Shown here: positions 22,412-29,738 of the stretch, in pieces | Layout of the letters: each line of letters begins with the position of its first letter | How positions within the stretch are numbered: position 1 is the first letter of the stretch | Origin: a virus | Length of the DNA: 29,738 nt | Virus record (IMG/VR): IMGVR_UViG_3300025400_000058 | Location: 1 to 29,738 of that record | Strand: one strand, 5' to 3' | Made by a program: the position numbers and the translations under genes | The notes under the pieces: generated by a model | Database searches by the model: none | Seen by the model: only the letters and a program-made list of their open reading frames with translations | What the model was told of the DNA's origin: nothing

Positions 22412-22861
22412 TTAACTTTTACCGAATGTCACCTCGGAACGTCTGTCTTTAAACAGAGGCATCCTTGGATCACTATTGCGCATGAAAGTATTGTCAACAG
22501 ATTCCATTTGAGCTTTGTTTTGGTTAGCGTAGTATTCCTGCGCTTGCTTAACAAACTCAGCAGGGATTCTGCAAAGCAATAATCCACCGACTTCAATGCC
22601 ACCTTTAAATCGTCCATCTTGAACTTCATGCATCATTAACTCAGGATAATCTTCAGACTTGCAAGGCTCATAACCTTCACGAAGTCTCATAGAAATATTC
22701 TTAGGATCTGCTTGACCAACCATACTGATGCGGATGTACCTGTGTTCCCAACCTGGTCGTGGATCAGGCATTGGTAACTGCTCAGGTGGCCTCCATGCAT
22801 CTGGACGTTGGAAAGCTGCACGAGTTTCTACTTCTCTTGGTTTACGATTTTGTTCTGACAT
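22412..22861 (-). CDS. Head-region protein of a common phage family, function unknown
   Basis: A 149-aa protein: WRPPEQLPMPDPRPGWEHRY, IRISMVGQADPKNISMRLRE, GYEPCKSEDYPEL, FKGGIEVGGLLLCRIPAEFV, QMESVDNTFMRNSDPRMPLF. I recall this as a small conserved head-region family that sits between scaffold and capsid genes in marine and freshwater phages. Its block pattern (GWEPVKAEDYPEL-like, IEVGGLLL, NDPRMPL) is well kept. Not an enzyme as far as can be seen; the role is unknown. AAAAGGAGC precedes the ATG. Confidence 0.8.
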   Translation of the reverse strand: MSEQNRKPREVETRAAFQRPDAWRPPEQLPMPDPRPGWEHRYIRISMVGQADPKNISMRLREGYEPCKSEDYPELMMHEVQDGRFKGGIEVGGLLLCRIPAEFVKQAQEYYANQNKAQMESVDNTFMRNSDPRMPLFKDRRSEVTFGKS

Positions 22862-22863
22862 GA

Positions 22864-23787
22864 TTAAGCTCCTTTTCTTTCTTTAGCAACCTGACGGGCA
22901 TAGTCCTCTAATGAGACACCAAGCCGCTTGGCGATATTTACCTGACTCTGGGTTAGTACGATTTTTTTAGACGCTGTACTCCTAGACGCAGGTGCTACTA
23001 TCGACTTCTTGGGTGGAGGAGATGCATCCACTTCAGTATCGCTATCAAAAGCATCTGGAAACCTAGTACGCATTTCGGAATCAATTCTTCGGTAATACTC
23101 TTCGCTCGATGGATTTAAGCGCTCATCTTGCGTGAGTTCCTCGTGTATGGCAAGCGCATAACTGGTCATGCGCCGATCTGAGCCGAACCAAGGATTCTTA
23201 TCTTTCCAGGCCTCCGCCTTTCGGTCTAGCTGCGCTGGTTGCGTTACCTGCGTTTGTACCTCATTCTTTTCCTCTTGTAAAGGGGTAGGCTTAAAATTAT
23301 GTAACCTTTCTGCCTTAATCGTAACGGCAGTTAGTTCACTTTGTGCCTCAGCCAAAGCCTCTGCATCCCCCGTCTCATAAGCAGCTTTGTACTTATTTTT
23401 GGCAGTTTGGATCTCATTGTCCACAACCTTTTTGGCTTGTTCTAAGAGAGCAGTTTGCCCTTGATTCAATGAACCTTTGAGCTTTTTGTTTTCTTCAACA
23501 ACGGACTGAGCCAGCTTTAAAGCTTCCTCACGTTCACGATAAGCCGCTTCTTTTGCACGGCGTTCATCGTGATATCCCTTGGTGAAATGTTTAATTCTTT
23601 TCTTGACTGATTCGTTGTATGTTTCCAACTCATCATCAGAAAATTCTTTGGGCGGTTCGTCTGCGGGCTTGCGACCACGATCTGGTTCAGGTGTATCGTC
23701 AATGATCTCAAGTTCTGGAGTCTCCTCCACTTCGACCTTGCTATCCACCTCATCAGGAAATTGAAATGTTCTTTTTTCTGTTGACAT
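22864..23787 (-). CDS. Capsid scaffold-like protein
   Basis: A 307-aa, highly charged protein. Acidic N-terminus (DEVDSKVEVEETPELEIIDD), long coiled-coil-prone middle at about 58-160 (YHDERRAKEAAYREREEALK; ALLEQAKKVVDNEIQTAKNK), then NPWFGSDRRMTSYALAIHEE, TRFPDAFDSDTEV, and a basic C-terminus (SQVNIAKRLGVSLEDYARQV). Scaffolds of tailed phages share this acidic-coil-basic C-terminal layout, with the end docking to the capsid subunit. The place two genes from the capsid and after the portal supports it. No protease motif is visible. Confidence 0.78.
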   Translation of the reverse strand: MSTEKRTFQFPDEVDSKVEVEETPELEIIDDTPEPDRGRKPADEPPKEFSDDELETYNESVKKRIKHFTKGYHDERRAKEAAYREREEALKLAQSVVEENKKLKGSLNQGQTALLEQAKKVVDNEIQTAKNKYKAAYETGDAEALAEAQSELTAVTIKAERLHNFKPTPLQEEKNEVQTQVTQPAQLDRKAEAWKDKNPWFGSDRRMTSYALAIHEELTQDERLNPSSEEYYRRIDSEMRTRFPDAFDSDTEVDASPPPKKSIVAPASRSTASKKIVLTQSQVNIAKRLGVSLEDYARQVAKERKGA

Positions 23788-23796
23788 AGTTTTTCC

Positions 23797-24201
23797 TTAT
23801 GCTGCTCTTTGAATACCACGGGGGTCTTGCACGGTAGCCTCAACTTGATCGTCTTTGATCAAGCGAAATTCTTTGCCGTGTATCTTGATCCGTGTACCAG
23901 TATTGGGACGGACAATAACAAAGTCACCGACTTTGCATGATGGCCCAGATGGGAATCTGGTTGCATCTTTGTATGCATCAGGCCCCATCTTCACTACGAA
24001 TAATACTGGTGTCAGTACCTCTTCAAAGTGCATGGTCTGTGATGATTTAACTAACTCTCCTTCTCCTTCAAACTTCTCATCCACTTCAGGCAATACCGTC
24101 AGCAAATGAAACGTTTTAGGTTCGGGAAGTTGAGTAGCTTTGTCCTCCGCTTTCTTATTAAGAATGCCAGACAAGTCTACGGCTTGAACATTAAAGTCCA
24201 T
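23797..24201 (-). CDS. GroES/Cpn10-like co-chaperonin
   Basis: A 134-aa protein. The stretch LLTVLPEVDEKFEGEGELVK resembles the GroES start with its mobile region, and PVLFVVKMGPDAYKDATRFP, SGPSCKVGDFVIVRPNTGTR, IKIHGKEFRLIKDDQVEATV follows the order of GroES strands (the VGD and final E-x-x-x-I-x-x-DD-x-x-A motif are kept). So a phage-encoded Cpn10 that would help the host GroEL fold capsid proteins, as T4 gp31 does. The leader has a candidate pseudoknot. A diverged member: family GroES is usually 95-100 aa; the extra residues are at both ends. Confidence 0.75.
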   Translation of the reverse strand: MDFNVQAVDLSGILNKKAEDKATQLPEPKTFHLLTVLPEVDEKFEGEGELVKSSQTMHFEEVLTPVLFVVKMGPDAYKDATRFPSGPSCKVGDFVIVRPNTGTRIKIHGKEFRLIKDDQVEATVQDPRGIQRAA

Positions 24202-24215
24202 AATTTTCCTCCGCA

Positions 24216-24259
24216 GGGGGCTACAAAATAGCTTACCGATACGCCCCCGCCATATCGGT
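24216..24259 (-). promoter_or_regulatory. Candidate H-type pseudoknot before the co-chaperonin gene
   Basis: On the minus strand ACCGATA (24253-24259) and TATCGGT (24235-24241) form a perfect 7-bp stem with an 11-base loop. The loop holds GGGGGC (24243-24248), which is complementary to GCCCCC (24216-24221), 13 bases past the stem. Linked, these make an H-type pseudoknot with an A/U-rich long loop. The second stem ends three bases before the ribosome site GGAGG (24208-24212), so folding could limit or expose translation start. The stop of the upstream gene lies eight bases before the first stem. Confidence 0.5.
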
Positions 24260-24267
24260 TCACTTCG

Positions 24268-24471
24268 TTATTCGTTGTCTTCGTCTTCCTTGAAACGTCT
24301 CATCATGGTGTCTATCTCGCCTTTGCAAAGGGACAAGCCCTTGAAAACACCACACATTTCAGAATACTCGGCATAGTCCCTGGCACTTTTGCCAGACAAT
24401 GCAACTGCATATTGGTCTTCAATCTGCTTGATCTTTACCAATAGATGTTCAAGTATTTTTGCTTCCATCAT
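24268..24471 (-). CDS. Small head-region protein, function unknown
   Basis: A 67-aa helical, charged protein (MMEAKILEHLLVKIKQIEDQ, KSARDYAEYSEMCGVFKGLS, LCKGEIDTMMRRFKEDEDNE). The block RDYAEY-x-x-MCG-x-x-x-GL is known to me from a small-protein family that follows the portal gene in aquatic phages. The start (ATG ATG) overlaps the portal stop by four bases, so it is coupled to the portal. Function unknown; a portal or scaffold partner is plausible. Confidence 0.78.
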   Translation of the reverse strand: MMEAKILEHLLVKIKQIEDQYAVALSGKSARDYAEYSEMCGVFKGLSLCKGEIDTMMRRFKEDEDNE

Positions 24472-27059
24472 TCACCTTTCTTTGGTTCAGGCTTCTTAGG
24501 TTGTTTAGCCTGTTGCTCTGCTTGACGTTTACGAATCTCATCCATCTGCTTGGCGGAATCTGCCGCAATTTGCATACGCTGCATTTCTTGAGACGCTCTC
24601 ATGCGAGCCATCTGTTGTTGCTCAGCCAAACTCTGCTCATGTTTTTGCTGCAACATCCTTAAGTTAAGTTGATGCTGTTGCTCTTGCTGAGTTAAGCTTT
24701 GCTCATGTTGTTGCGCCGCAGTCTGAAGATTTTGTTGTGTCTCAGCAATCTTTGCGTGCTCTTCAATCGCAGGATTAGGCCCAGCTTTTTGTTGTGCTTG
24801 TTGTGCTTTAATCTGCAACTCAGCCTGTTTGATTTGTAAATCACCCTGGACTTTTTGCGCTCTGGTCTGTGCATCCATTTGTGCAATCTGCAATTCTTTC
24901 TGTTGCATTTGTACCAAAGGATCTTGAGCTTGTTGGGCTGCTTGTTGTTGTGCCGCCTGTCCTTTGCTTTGTGCAAGAACCTGTTGCGCCGCTTGTGCAG
25001 TGAGCTGAGATATCTGCACTTCCAACTCTTTAGGCATATCAACATCTGGCTCTGGCAACATAGCACCAAGTTGTTGTTGAATCTTATTCCTATATTGGAA
25101 AGCCAAGTGTTCAGATATATGCGCCATGATTGCGGACTGCATCTGTTGTCCCATAGGACTTTGACCAACCTGCGCCTGAAGCAAAGGATCTTGCATCATC
25201 GCTTGGTGAACCGCAATATGCGCATCGTGATCTTGATACATAAACGCTTTGGTAGGTTTTCCTTTTAAGAAAGCCATGTTCTCTGAGATTGGATCTCTTG
25301 GTTTTTGATCGTCTTCAGTTGGAACAATGTCCTCGGCGTTCGGTATTCCAATTACATCTAACATCTGTCTATGTAACTTGGGAAGATTATAAATTTGGGG
25401 CGCTTGCTGTGCCATCTGCATTGCAGCTTGGTACTGCATAAGCCTTTGCGCCATCGTAGAACTGTTAGGATCACTGACGGGTATGACTTCAACCAAATCA
25501 TAATCGCTTTGCTTTGCGCTTTTATCCGCCTTCTCTGGATCATATTCATAATCTTCTGGTGCAAAGTCACGGATCATTGGCTTGAGCAGTTTGAATTCCT
25601 GCTTCATAGAGTAATGAACCCTGGCTTGTACCGCACTCATGGTCTTAAGCTGTCTCTCTAAGAGAGCAAGCGTAGTTCCTACTGGAGCATTGGCTGACAT
25701 ATCGCTGATATTCATGTCAGCAATTGATCCAAGCTTCCTTGCCTCGTCAGTAATCGTAGCAAGTAGCGAAGCCAACACTTGACTTGGCTCTTTGTACGGC
25801 AAAGTCATGATGTTGTCTTTGATTGACCCGCCAGGAACGTCTACATCCCTAAATTCCCCTGGTGCAATTGGTGTATCGTCCCCTTTTACACGCAAACCTC
25901 TGGCTTTTAGACCGCCAGGTAAGTTAGCAAGTGATCCTGCGTCCACCAATTGGCGAATAATCATCGTTCCAGCCCTGGCATAACCACCAATCAGGTGAAT
26001 TAAACCAAATCCGTACGCTCCAAACCCAGGAATGTAGGTATATTGGATGAAATGCTGACGCTTAAGGAACTTTTTATCGCCCTTTTCCCAGTTTCTACGG
26101 ATAGAAAGTACCTTTCTTGACCCTCTTTCTATCGTAATCACATAAGGTTTTGGTATTTCATCCTCATCCTCATCCCCTGGCATGACACAATCCACATGAA
26201 TTTCAGCCAAGTGGTATCTATCGTCATCCGTTATAGAGTATCCAGACTCATCCGCCTTCTTCTTTTCGATATCCGTGGGTATATGCATGGGTTCACCCAG
26301 CTCTATATCCCTGTAAAACCCAGCAACTTGTAGTTTATGGATTTCGTTTTTGGTCTTTCTCATCAAATGAGTGACCCGCTCGCAGTGCATCACCCCACTT
26401 GACCCATACGGCATGATCAAATCTTCTGCGCCTACATACATAGATACAGGTCTACCCAAATTTAAGTCTGGATAAACTTTCTTAAACGCAGATCCAATCA
26501 ATCCTAGATTAAGCAAAAGCCTTTCATGCTCTGGTCGATACTCTGGCATCTTCTCTACCAGATAATAGTTCATGTGGTTTTGAACCCGCATGGACGCTTC
26601 CATCTTGAGGCGATCTATCGCCCCCATAATTTCCGTCTTTACTGGGCCAGCCGCAGGAAACGTTTCAGTAATCGTTTCTGCTTGGAAACGAATGGCAGCT
26701 TCTGTGAGCACCGTGCTAAATACACCACAAGCGCCGTTCCAAGGTTCCGTTCTTTCTTCATATTTCATCCCCAATACTTCAAGACCTTTGACATATGTTT
26801 CAGCCCAGTCCTTGCGGGAATGGACATCCTCATCCACTTCTTCTATCAACTTGCCCGCCAAAGATTGGAGTTCACCCTCATCCATCTCTTCAGCCAAGTT
26901 TGCATCAAAGTCATTCGACAGTTCATGGTGTGGCATTAGATCAATTTCAATTCCACCAATGCCAACCTTCACATCTTCTGGATCTTCTACTTCAATTTCT
27001 ATATCAGGCTCAACCGTATTGAGTTGAGGTACATTTGAATACAATGCTTTATCTAACAT
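24468..27059 (-). CDS. Portal protein with long Gln-rich tail
   Basis: An 863-aa protein. Residues about 60-640 form the portal body: acidic N-terminus, EPWNGACGVFSTVLTEAAIR, NYYLVEKMPEYRPEHERLLL, LGLIGSAFKKVYPDLNLGRP, VPYGSSGVM-like block IMPYGSSGVMHCERVTHLMR, and FIQYTYIPGFGAYGFGLIHL. This is a known portal type of aquatic podovirus-like phages; the portal ring is the DNA entry channel and terminase dock. Residues about 650-863 are a low-complexity, Gln/Ala/Met-rich helix (QQHQLNLRMLQQKHEQSLAE), likely a coiled coil, reaching inside the head. The long size is due to this tail. AAGGATTTAAT precedes the ATG. Confidence 0.9.
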   Translation of the reverse strand: MLDKALYSNVPQLNTVEPDIEIEVEDPEDVKVGIGGIEIDLMPHHELSNDFDANLAEEMDEGELQSLAGKLIEEVDEDVHSRKDWAETYVKGLEVLGMKYEERTEPWNGACGVFSTVLTEAAIRFQAETITETFPAAGPVKTEIMGAIDRLKMEASMRVQNHMNYYLVEKMPEYRPEHERLLLNLGLIGSAFKKVYPDLNLGRPVSMYVGAEDLIMPYGSSGVMHCERVTHLMRKTKNEIHKLQVAGFYRDIELGEPMHIPTDIEKKKADESGYSITDDDRYHLAEIHVDCVMPGDEDEDEIPKPYVITIERGSRKVLSIRRNWEKGDKKFLKRQHFIQYTYIPGFGAYGFGLIHLIGGYARAGTMIIRQLVDAGSLANLPGGLKARGLRVKGDDTPIAPGEFRDVDVPGGSIKDNIMTLPYKEPSQVLASLLATITDEARKLGSIADMNISDMSANAPVGTTLALLERQLKTMSAVQARVHYSMKQEFKLLKPMIRDFAPEDYEYDPEKADKSAKQSDYDLVEVIPVSDPNSSTMAQRLMQYQAAMQMAQQAPQIYNLPKLHRQMLDVIGIPNAEDIVPTEDDQKPRDPISENMAFLKGKPTKAFMYQDHDAHIAVHQAMMQDPLLQAQVGQSPMGQQMQSAIMAHISEHLAFQYRNKIQQQLGAMLPEPDVDMPKELEVQISQLTAQAAQQVLAQSKGQAAQQQAAQQAQDPLVQMQQKELQIAQMDAQTRAQKVQGDLQIKQAELQIKAQQAQQKAGPNPAIEEHAKIAETQQNLQTAAQQHEQSLTQQEQQHQLNLRMLQQKHEQSLAEQQQMARMRASQEMQRMQIAADSAKQMDEIRKRQAEQQAKQPKKPEPKKGE

Positions 27060-27060
27060 A

Positions 27061-27714
27061 TTAAATCCTTGTAGGCTGCTCGCCCTCTAATTTATAAGCG
27101 TTTATTTTTTCAAAATTTACTTCTGGCATAGCCAATCTCATTCTCATCTTGTGAAGATAATAAGATTTTTTTACATACTTATAACTGTTAGTGTTGAAAT
27201 CATATTGAACACCTTCTGGTATTTCCAAATTATCTGTTTTTATGTCGCTATAAGATCTATCTTCCAATTGCTCAGAAGTTAAATATGTATCTCCCCATTC
27301 ACGAACGTAGTCGGATGCAAATTGAGGTTTAACTCTCCATACGATTTGTTTTCTATCGTTTTCATCTAGCTCTTTAAAACCTTCATAGAAATTTTTTGCC
27401 AGCATTGCTTCGGCTTCTTTGGCTGTATATCCTTCTACCGCATAAGCCAAGGTGTCGTATGAAATTCTAATTACCTGCGCATCTCCAGCAGAATCTAAAG
27501 CCTTCAATGAAGCATCTGTAAAAAACTTATTTGCATCATGCCTTGGCAAGTCCATAAATGCCGTGGGTTCACCCATGACACAATAAAATTTTGACTCCAT
27601 CCATTCAGTCAAACTTCTTGCGCAAGTAGGGCCGCTCCATTCAGAATAAACAACTGGCGCAGCCAGTGTGATTGCGCCCGCACCAATTGTCTGTAAAAAA
27701 CTTCTACGCTTCAT
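27061..27714 (-). CDS. Protein with Tat-type signal peptide, function unknown
   Basis: A 217-aa protein with a twin-arginine motif, MKRRSFLQTIGAGAITLAAP, followed by VVYS, so a Tat signal peptide with cleavage near residue 24. A GTG two codons upstream is also in frame, but the ATG at 27714 has AGGAG at good spacing. The mature part has two early Cys (TCARS, FYCVMG) and is charged, mostly helical (YVREWGDTYLTSEQLEDRSY). There is no family I recognise. It sits between terminase and portal, where a secreted or periplasmic protein is unexpected. Could be a virion protein in which the N-terminus is not used for export, or a superinfection-exclusion factor. Codon use looks like its neighbours. Confidence 0.82.
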   Translation of the reverse strand: MKRRSFLQTIGAGAITLAAPVVYSEWSGPTCARSLTEWMESKFYCVMGEPTAFMDLPRHDANKFFTDASLKALDSAGDAQVIRISYDTLAYAVEGYTAKEAEAMLAKNFYEGFKELDENDRKQIVWRVKPQFASDYVREWGDTYLTSEQLEDRSYSDIKTDNLEIPEGVQYDFNTNSYKYVKKSYYLHKMRMRLAMPEVNFEKINAYKLEGEQPTRI

Positions 27715-27722
27715 ATTCACTC

Positions 27723-29204
27723 CTAGTAATACGCTTTCTTGCGTCTGAAATATTTAGGTTCATCTTCCTCATCGCTTGGAAGTCTTAAGAACCCACCCTG
27801 CCTAAACCTGATCAACGCCTGACTTGAGCTATCTACATAGTCATCATGTTCCGCATTTGGAAACCGTGCCATCTCTTCAATCAAATCATCAGCCCATCTC
27901 TTATCAGGCGCCCACACTTTTCCTGAATTAAATAAATCAGCCACGCTATTTAAACGTACAAATTTATCATTGCCACGAGTAGGAGTGTACTCCGATACAG
28001 GTATTCCCATAGACCTTAATTCAAACACCAGTGGCGCACCAGCCGCTTTAGCCTCAACAATAAACGCATCAGGTTGCCATTCTTTATATCCCTCTAGCGC
28101 CGCTTTCTTTAGTGCAGGAAATTCCAATTTATCTCTATACGCATCAAGGAGAATAATATGCTTATCGGTCGGATCTTCATTTAAACTAAACACACCCCAA
28201 GTCGTACACGCAGAATAGTCCGCCCGCTCAGATTTTGTAAACGCCGTATCCCAACTCTGAATAATAAAATCACAAGGAGGCGGCATCTCACTCTTCCATC
28301 TCTTCCACGACTCCCGCTTAATAATCGCACCCTCTTCACCAGTCGGCTGCTGCTGATACTGGGCGTTCCATTTATAAACACCAATCTCTTCCTTGACCGA
28401 CATCAATTCTTTGAGCGGCCAAAACTCAGGCCATAGCGGATTACCTGACGGCATAATCGCAGGTAACTCAATTACCTCCCAATCCTCCCCCGCCGCATTT
28501 CTTAATATCTTTCCCGTCAAATCTTTATCCGACCAACGGGTCATCACAATTACTATCCTTCCCCCTGGTTGTAAACGCTGCCTTGGCCCAGACGTATACC
28601 ATTCAAACACGGAATCAAAAACAGTTGGATCACCCTGGGCTAATCTCGCCTCCTGTTCCGAGTGAGGGTCATCAATGATCATCAAGTCCGCACCCTTACC
28701 CGTCATCGTACCGCCCACGCCAATCGCTATATATTCACCCTGAGCATTGGTATTCCACTTACCCGCGGCCTTACTATCCGCCGCAAGTGCTATGCCAGGG
28801 AATATAGAATCGTACTGCTCGCTATCAACAAGATTCCTAACCTTACGACCAAACCCCACCGCCAAGTCCGCCGTGTTACTAGACTGTATAACTTTCTTAT
28901 CAGGATAATTCCCCAAGAACCAAGACGGCAAAAGATAGCTTGCAAACTCAGACTTAGTATGCCGAGGAGCCATATTGATAATAAGACGTTTAAGATTGCC
29001 ATGTACAACCTCCTCAAATTTCTTAGCCATCACAGCGTGGTGTCTTCCGTGCACAAACCCAGGCCACATAAATTTTACATACTCTAAAAAATTAGCCTGA
29101 CACTTCTCCCTCGTCAACGCTTCCTTATACTGCGTCATCTGCTTTAAAAATTTCTCCTGCTCATTCACAGGCAACTTAGACAACAACTCTTCAATCTGCG
29201 ACAT
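27723..29204 (-). CDS. terL: Terminase large subunit
   Basis: A 493-aa packaging motor. ATPase part: Walker A variant MAPRHTKS (residues 78-85), Walker B LMIIDD (174-179), and the coupling motif IVMTRW (219-224). Nuclease part: Asp in SWDTAF (319), Glu in FIVEAKAAG (384), Asp in HDDYVDS (about 454-458), the acidic triad that cuts concatemeric DNA. Full length for the family. The protein would dock on the portal and drive genome entry; headful or site-specific cutting cannot be read from the window. The start overlaps the upstream LexA-type gene by 14 bases. Confidence 0.96.
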   Translation of the reverse strand: MSQIEELLSKLPVNEQEKFLKQMTQYKEALTREKCQANFLEYVKFMWPGFVHGRHHAVMAKKFEEVVHGNLKRLIINMAPRHTKSEFASYLLPSWFLGNYPDKKVIQSSNTADLAVGFGRKVRNLVDSEQYDSIFPGIALAADSKAAGKWNTNAQGEYIAIGVGGTMTGKGADLMIIDDPHSEQEARLAQGDPTVFDSVFEWYTSGPRQRLQPGGRIVIVMTRWSDKDLTGKILRNAAGEDWEVIELPAIMPSGNPLWPEFWPLKELMSVKEEIGVYKWNAQYQQQPTGEEGAIIKRESWKRWKSEMPPPCDFIIQSWDTAFTKSERADYSACTTWGVFSLNEDPTDKHIILLDAYRDKLEFPALKKAALEGYKEWQPDAFIVEAKAAGAPLVFELRSMGIPVSEYTPTRGNDKFVRLNSVADLFNSGKVWAPDKRWADDLIEEMARFPNAEHDDYVDSSSQALIRFRQGGFLRLPSDEEDEPKYFRRKKAYY

Positions 29205-29598
29205 CTAATTTCCTAAAGTTTATATACACTGGCCTGACACTCCTCTCCATCCCCTTCATTTTCTTCAATACGCCAAGCTTTATCAGCCGCTCTATTATTT
29301 CATGCGTACTCCCCAAACTCCTACTATTCCTGTACTCCATCACCTCCCGAACTGTCGGGCCATATCCATACTTTTTCCAATACTCATCAATAAATATAAA
29401 TACGTTTGCTTGGTTCTTTGTCATCTTAAGTTCTAAACACTCTTCGTAATTTAGATCCTTTTTGCTTGCAATCATTTTAGTATTTAATACTTTCGTGGGG
29501 GGTGACGCACAACGTTTAGTGTGACCCCCTAAAATAGTTCTAATTAAACGCTTTCTTTTGCGCTCCATTAATATTAAATACTTACTAACTTGATCCAT
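29191..29598 (-). CDS. LexA-type winged-helix DNA-binding protein
   Basis: A 135-aa protein. Residues about 59-125 (MTKNQANVFIFIDEYWKKYG, YGPTVREVMEYRNSRSLGST, HEIIERLIKLGVLKKMKG) are the LexA-type winged helix. There is no LexA C-terminal protease domain, so it is only the DNA-binding half. The ATG at 29598 has GAGGAG upstream. The first 58 residues are basic, with no recognised fold (GGHTKRCASPPTKVLNTK), so an internal start at 29475 (M42) or 29424 (M59) is possible, although neither has a clear ribosome site. Its 14-base overlap with terL is compatible with a small-terminase role or a repressor of late genes; the sequence does not decide. Confidence 0.75.
   Translation of the reverse strand: MDQVSKYLILMERKRKRLIRTILGGHTKRCASPPTKVLNTKMIASKKDLNYEECLELKMTKNQANVFIFIDEYWKKYGYGPTVREVMEYRNSRSLGSTHEIIERLIKLGVLKKMKGMERSVRPVYINFRKLDVAD
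29479..29530. promoter_or_regulatory. Two dyad sequences, possible operator
   Basis: A 13-base palindrome AGTATTTAATACT (29479-29491) lies next to an imperfect dyad with arms GGGGGTGAC (about 29498-29506) and GTGTGACCCCC (about 29519-29529). The half-site GGGGGTCA occurs again at 29672-29679. Both dyads are within the N-terminal coding part of the LexA-type gene, or upstream of it if an internal start is used. They could be an operator for the protein itself. Consistent with a regulator, not shown. Confidence 0.35.
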
Positions 29599-29680
29599 CG
29601 TTTTGCTCCTCAGTCCTAAAGTCCTGCATTTTTTTTATATATTTTTTTTGGCTATGCTGATTTAATACCAAGGGGGTCAT
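29585..29680 (-). CDS. Doubtful small ORF upstream of the LexA-type gene
   Basis: A 31-codon frame (MTPLVLNQHSQKKYIKKMQD then FRTEEQNDGSS) that overlaps the start of the LexA-type gene by 14 bases in another frame. AGAGG directly abuts its ATG, which is too close for a good ribosome site; a second ATG lies at 29629. Low confidence: could be a leader peptide or chance. Confidence 0.25.
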   Translation of the reverse strand: MTPLVLNQHSQKKYIKKMQDFRTEEQNDGSS

Positions 29681-29738
29681 CCTCTATGGATGGTGATTGA
29701 GGGAGTGGAATAGTATGCTGTGAAGCTGGGGGACTTTT
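29599..29738. other. AT-rich leader at window end
   Basis: This stretch holds two long A/T tracts around TATATA (29625-29650) and a GGGGGTCA site. I see no second gene with good support other than the doubtful ORF at 29585. The bent, A-tract-rich DNA may hold a promoter for the late operon, but no clear -35/-10 pair is found. Confidence 0.4.

Noticed and set aside
24459-27027. Several plus-strand ORFs of 60-145 codons opposite the portal gene
   Set aside because: Biased composition (Leu/Cys/Ser runs) caused by the Gln-rich and acidic codons of the portal; no starts with ribosome sites, no conserved content.
28390-29087. Plus-strand ORFs opposite the terminase
   Set aside because: Shadows of terL, which has complete motifs on the minus strand.

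Overview
This window looks like the late region (packaging, head, tail/connector, receptor-binding and lysis genes) of a tailed double-stranded DNA phage (Caudoviricetes). Every convincing gene reads on the minus strand, so transcription runs from high to low coordinates. Genes are packed head to tail with ATGA, TAATG or short overlaps. No tRNA, integrase, replication gene, CRISPR or insertion sequence was seen. A GH19 endolysin with an Rz/Rz1-type spanin pair implies a Gram-negative host. The gene set resembles uncultured freshwater or marine phages with short (podovirus-like) tails: connector/nozzle-like proteins are present and no tape-measure or sheath gene is visible. Family matches here come from motif recall, not from a search.

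Layout in transcription order. 29738-29191: AT-rich leader, a doubtful small ORF and a LexA-type winged-helix protein that overlaps the terminase. 29204-20554: terminase large subunit, a protein with a Tat-type signal peptide, portal, a small protein, a GroES-like co-chaperonin, a scaffold-like protein, a 149-aa head-associated family, a head decoration-like protein and the major capsid protein. 20540-19659: terminator, promoter, one 237-aa structural protein, terminator. 19633-10858: a 1028-aa virion protein, two adaptor-like proteins, and a set of small basic, Lys/Gly/His-rich proteins whose roles are unknown. 10849-3583: tail fibre and receptor-binding cassette with duplicated modules. 3573-876: small membrane proteins, lipoprotein, holin candidate, overlapping spanins and endolysin. 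864-1: start of a nozzle/stabilisation-like protein that runs off the window.

How the parts fit: terminase, portal, scaffold and capsid proteins build and fill the head, perhaps helped by the co-chaperonin. Adaptor-like and nozzle-like proteins would close the portal and carry the fibres. The lysis block opens the inner membrane, peptidoglycan and outer membrane.

Points most worth a second look: a possible H-type pseudoknot just upstream of the co-chaperonin ribosome binding site; a Tat-signal protein between terminase and portal; a run of small KGG- and histidine-rich proteins (one is 39% His); shared beta-repeat modules inserted in several virion proteins; an apparent ATT start; and duplicated receptor-binding cassettes.
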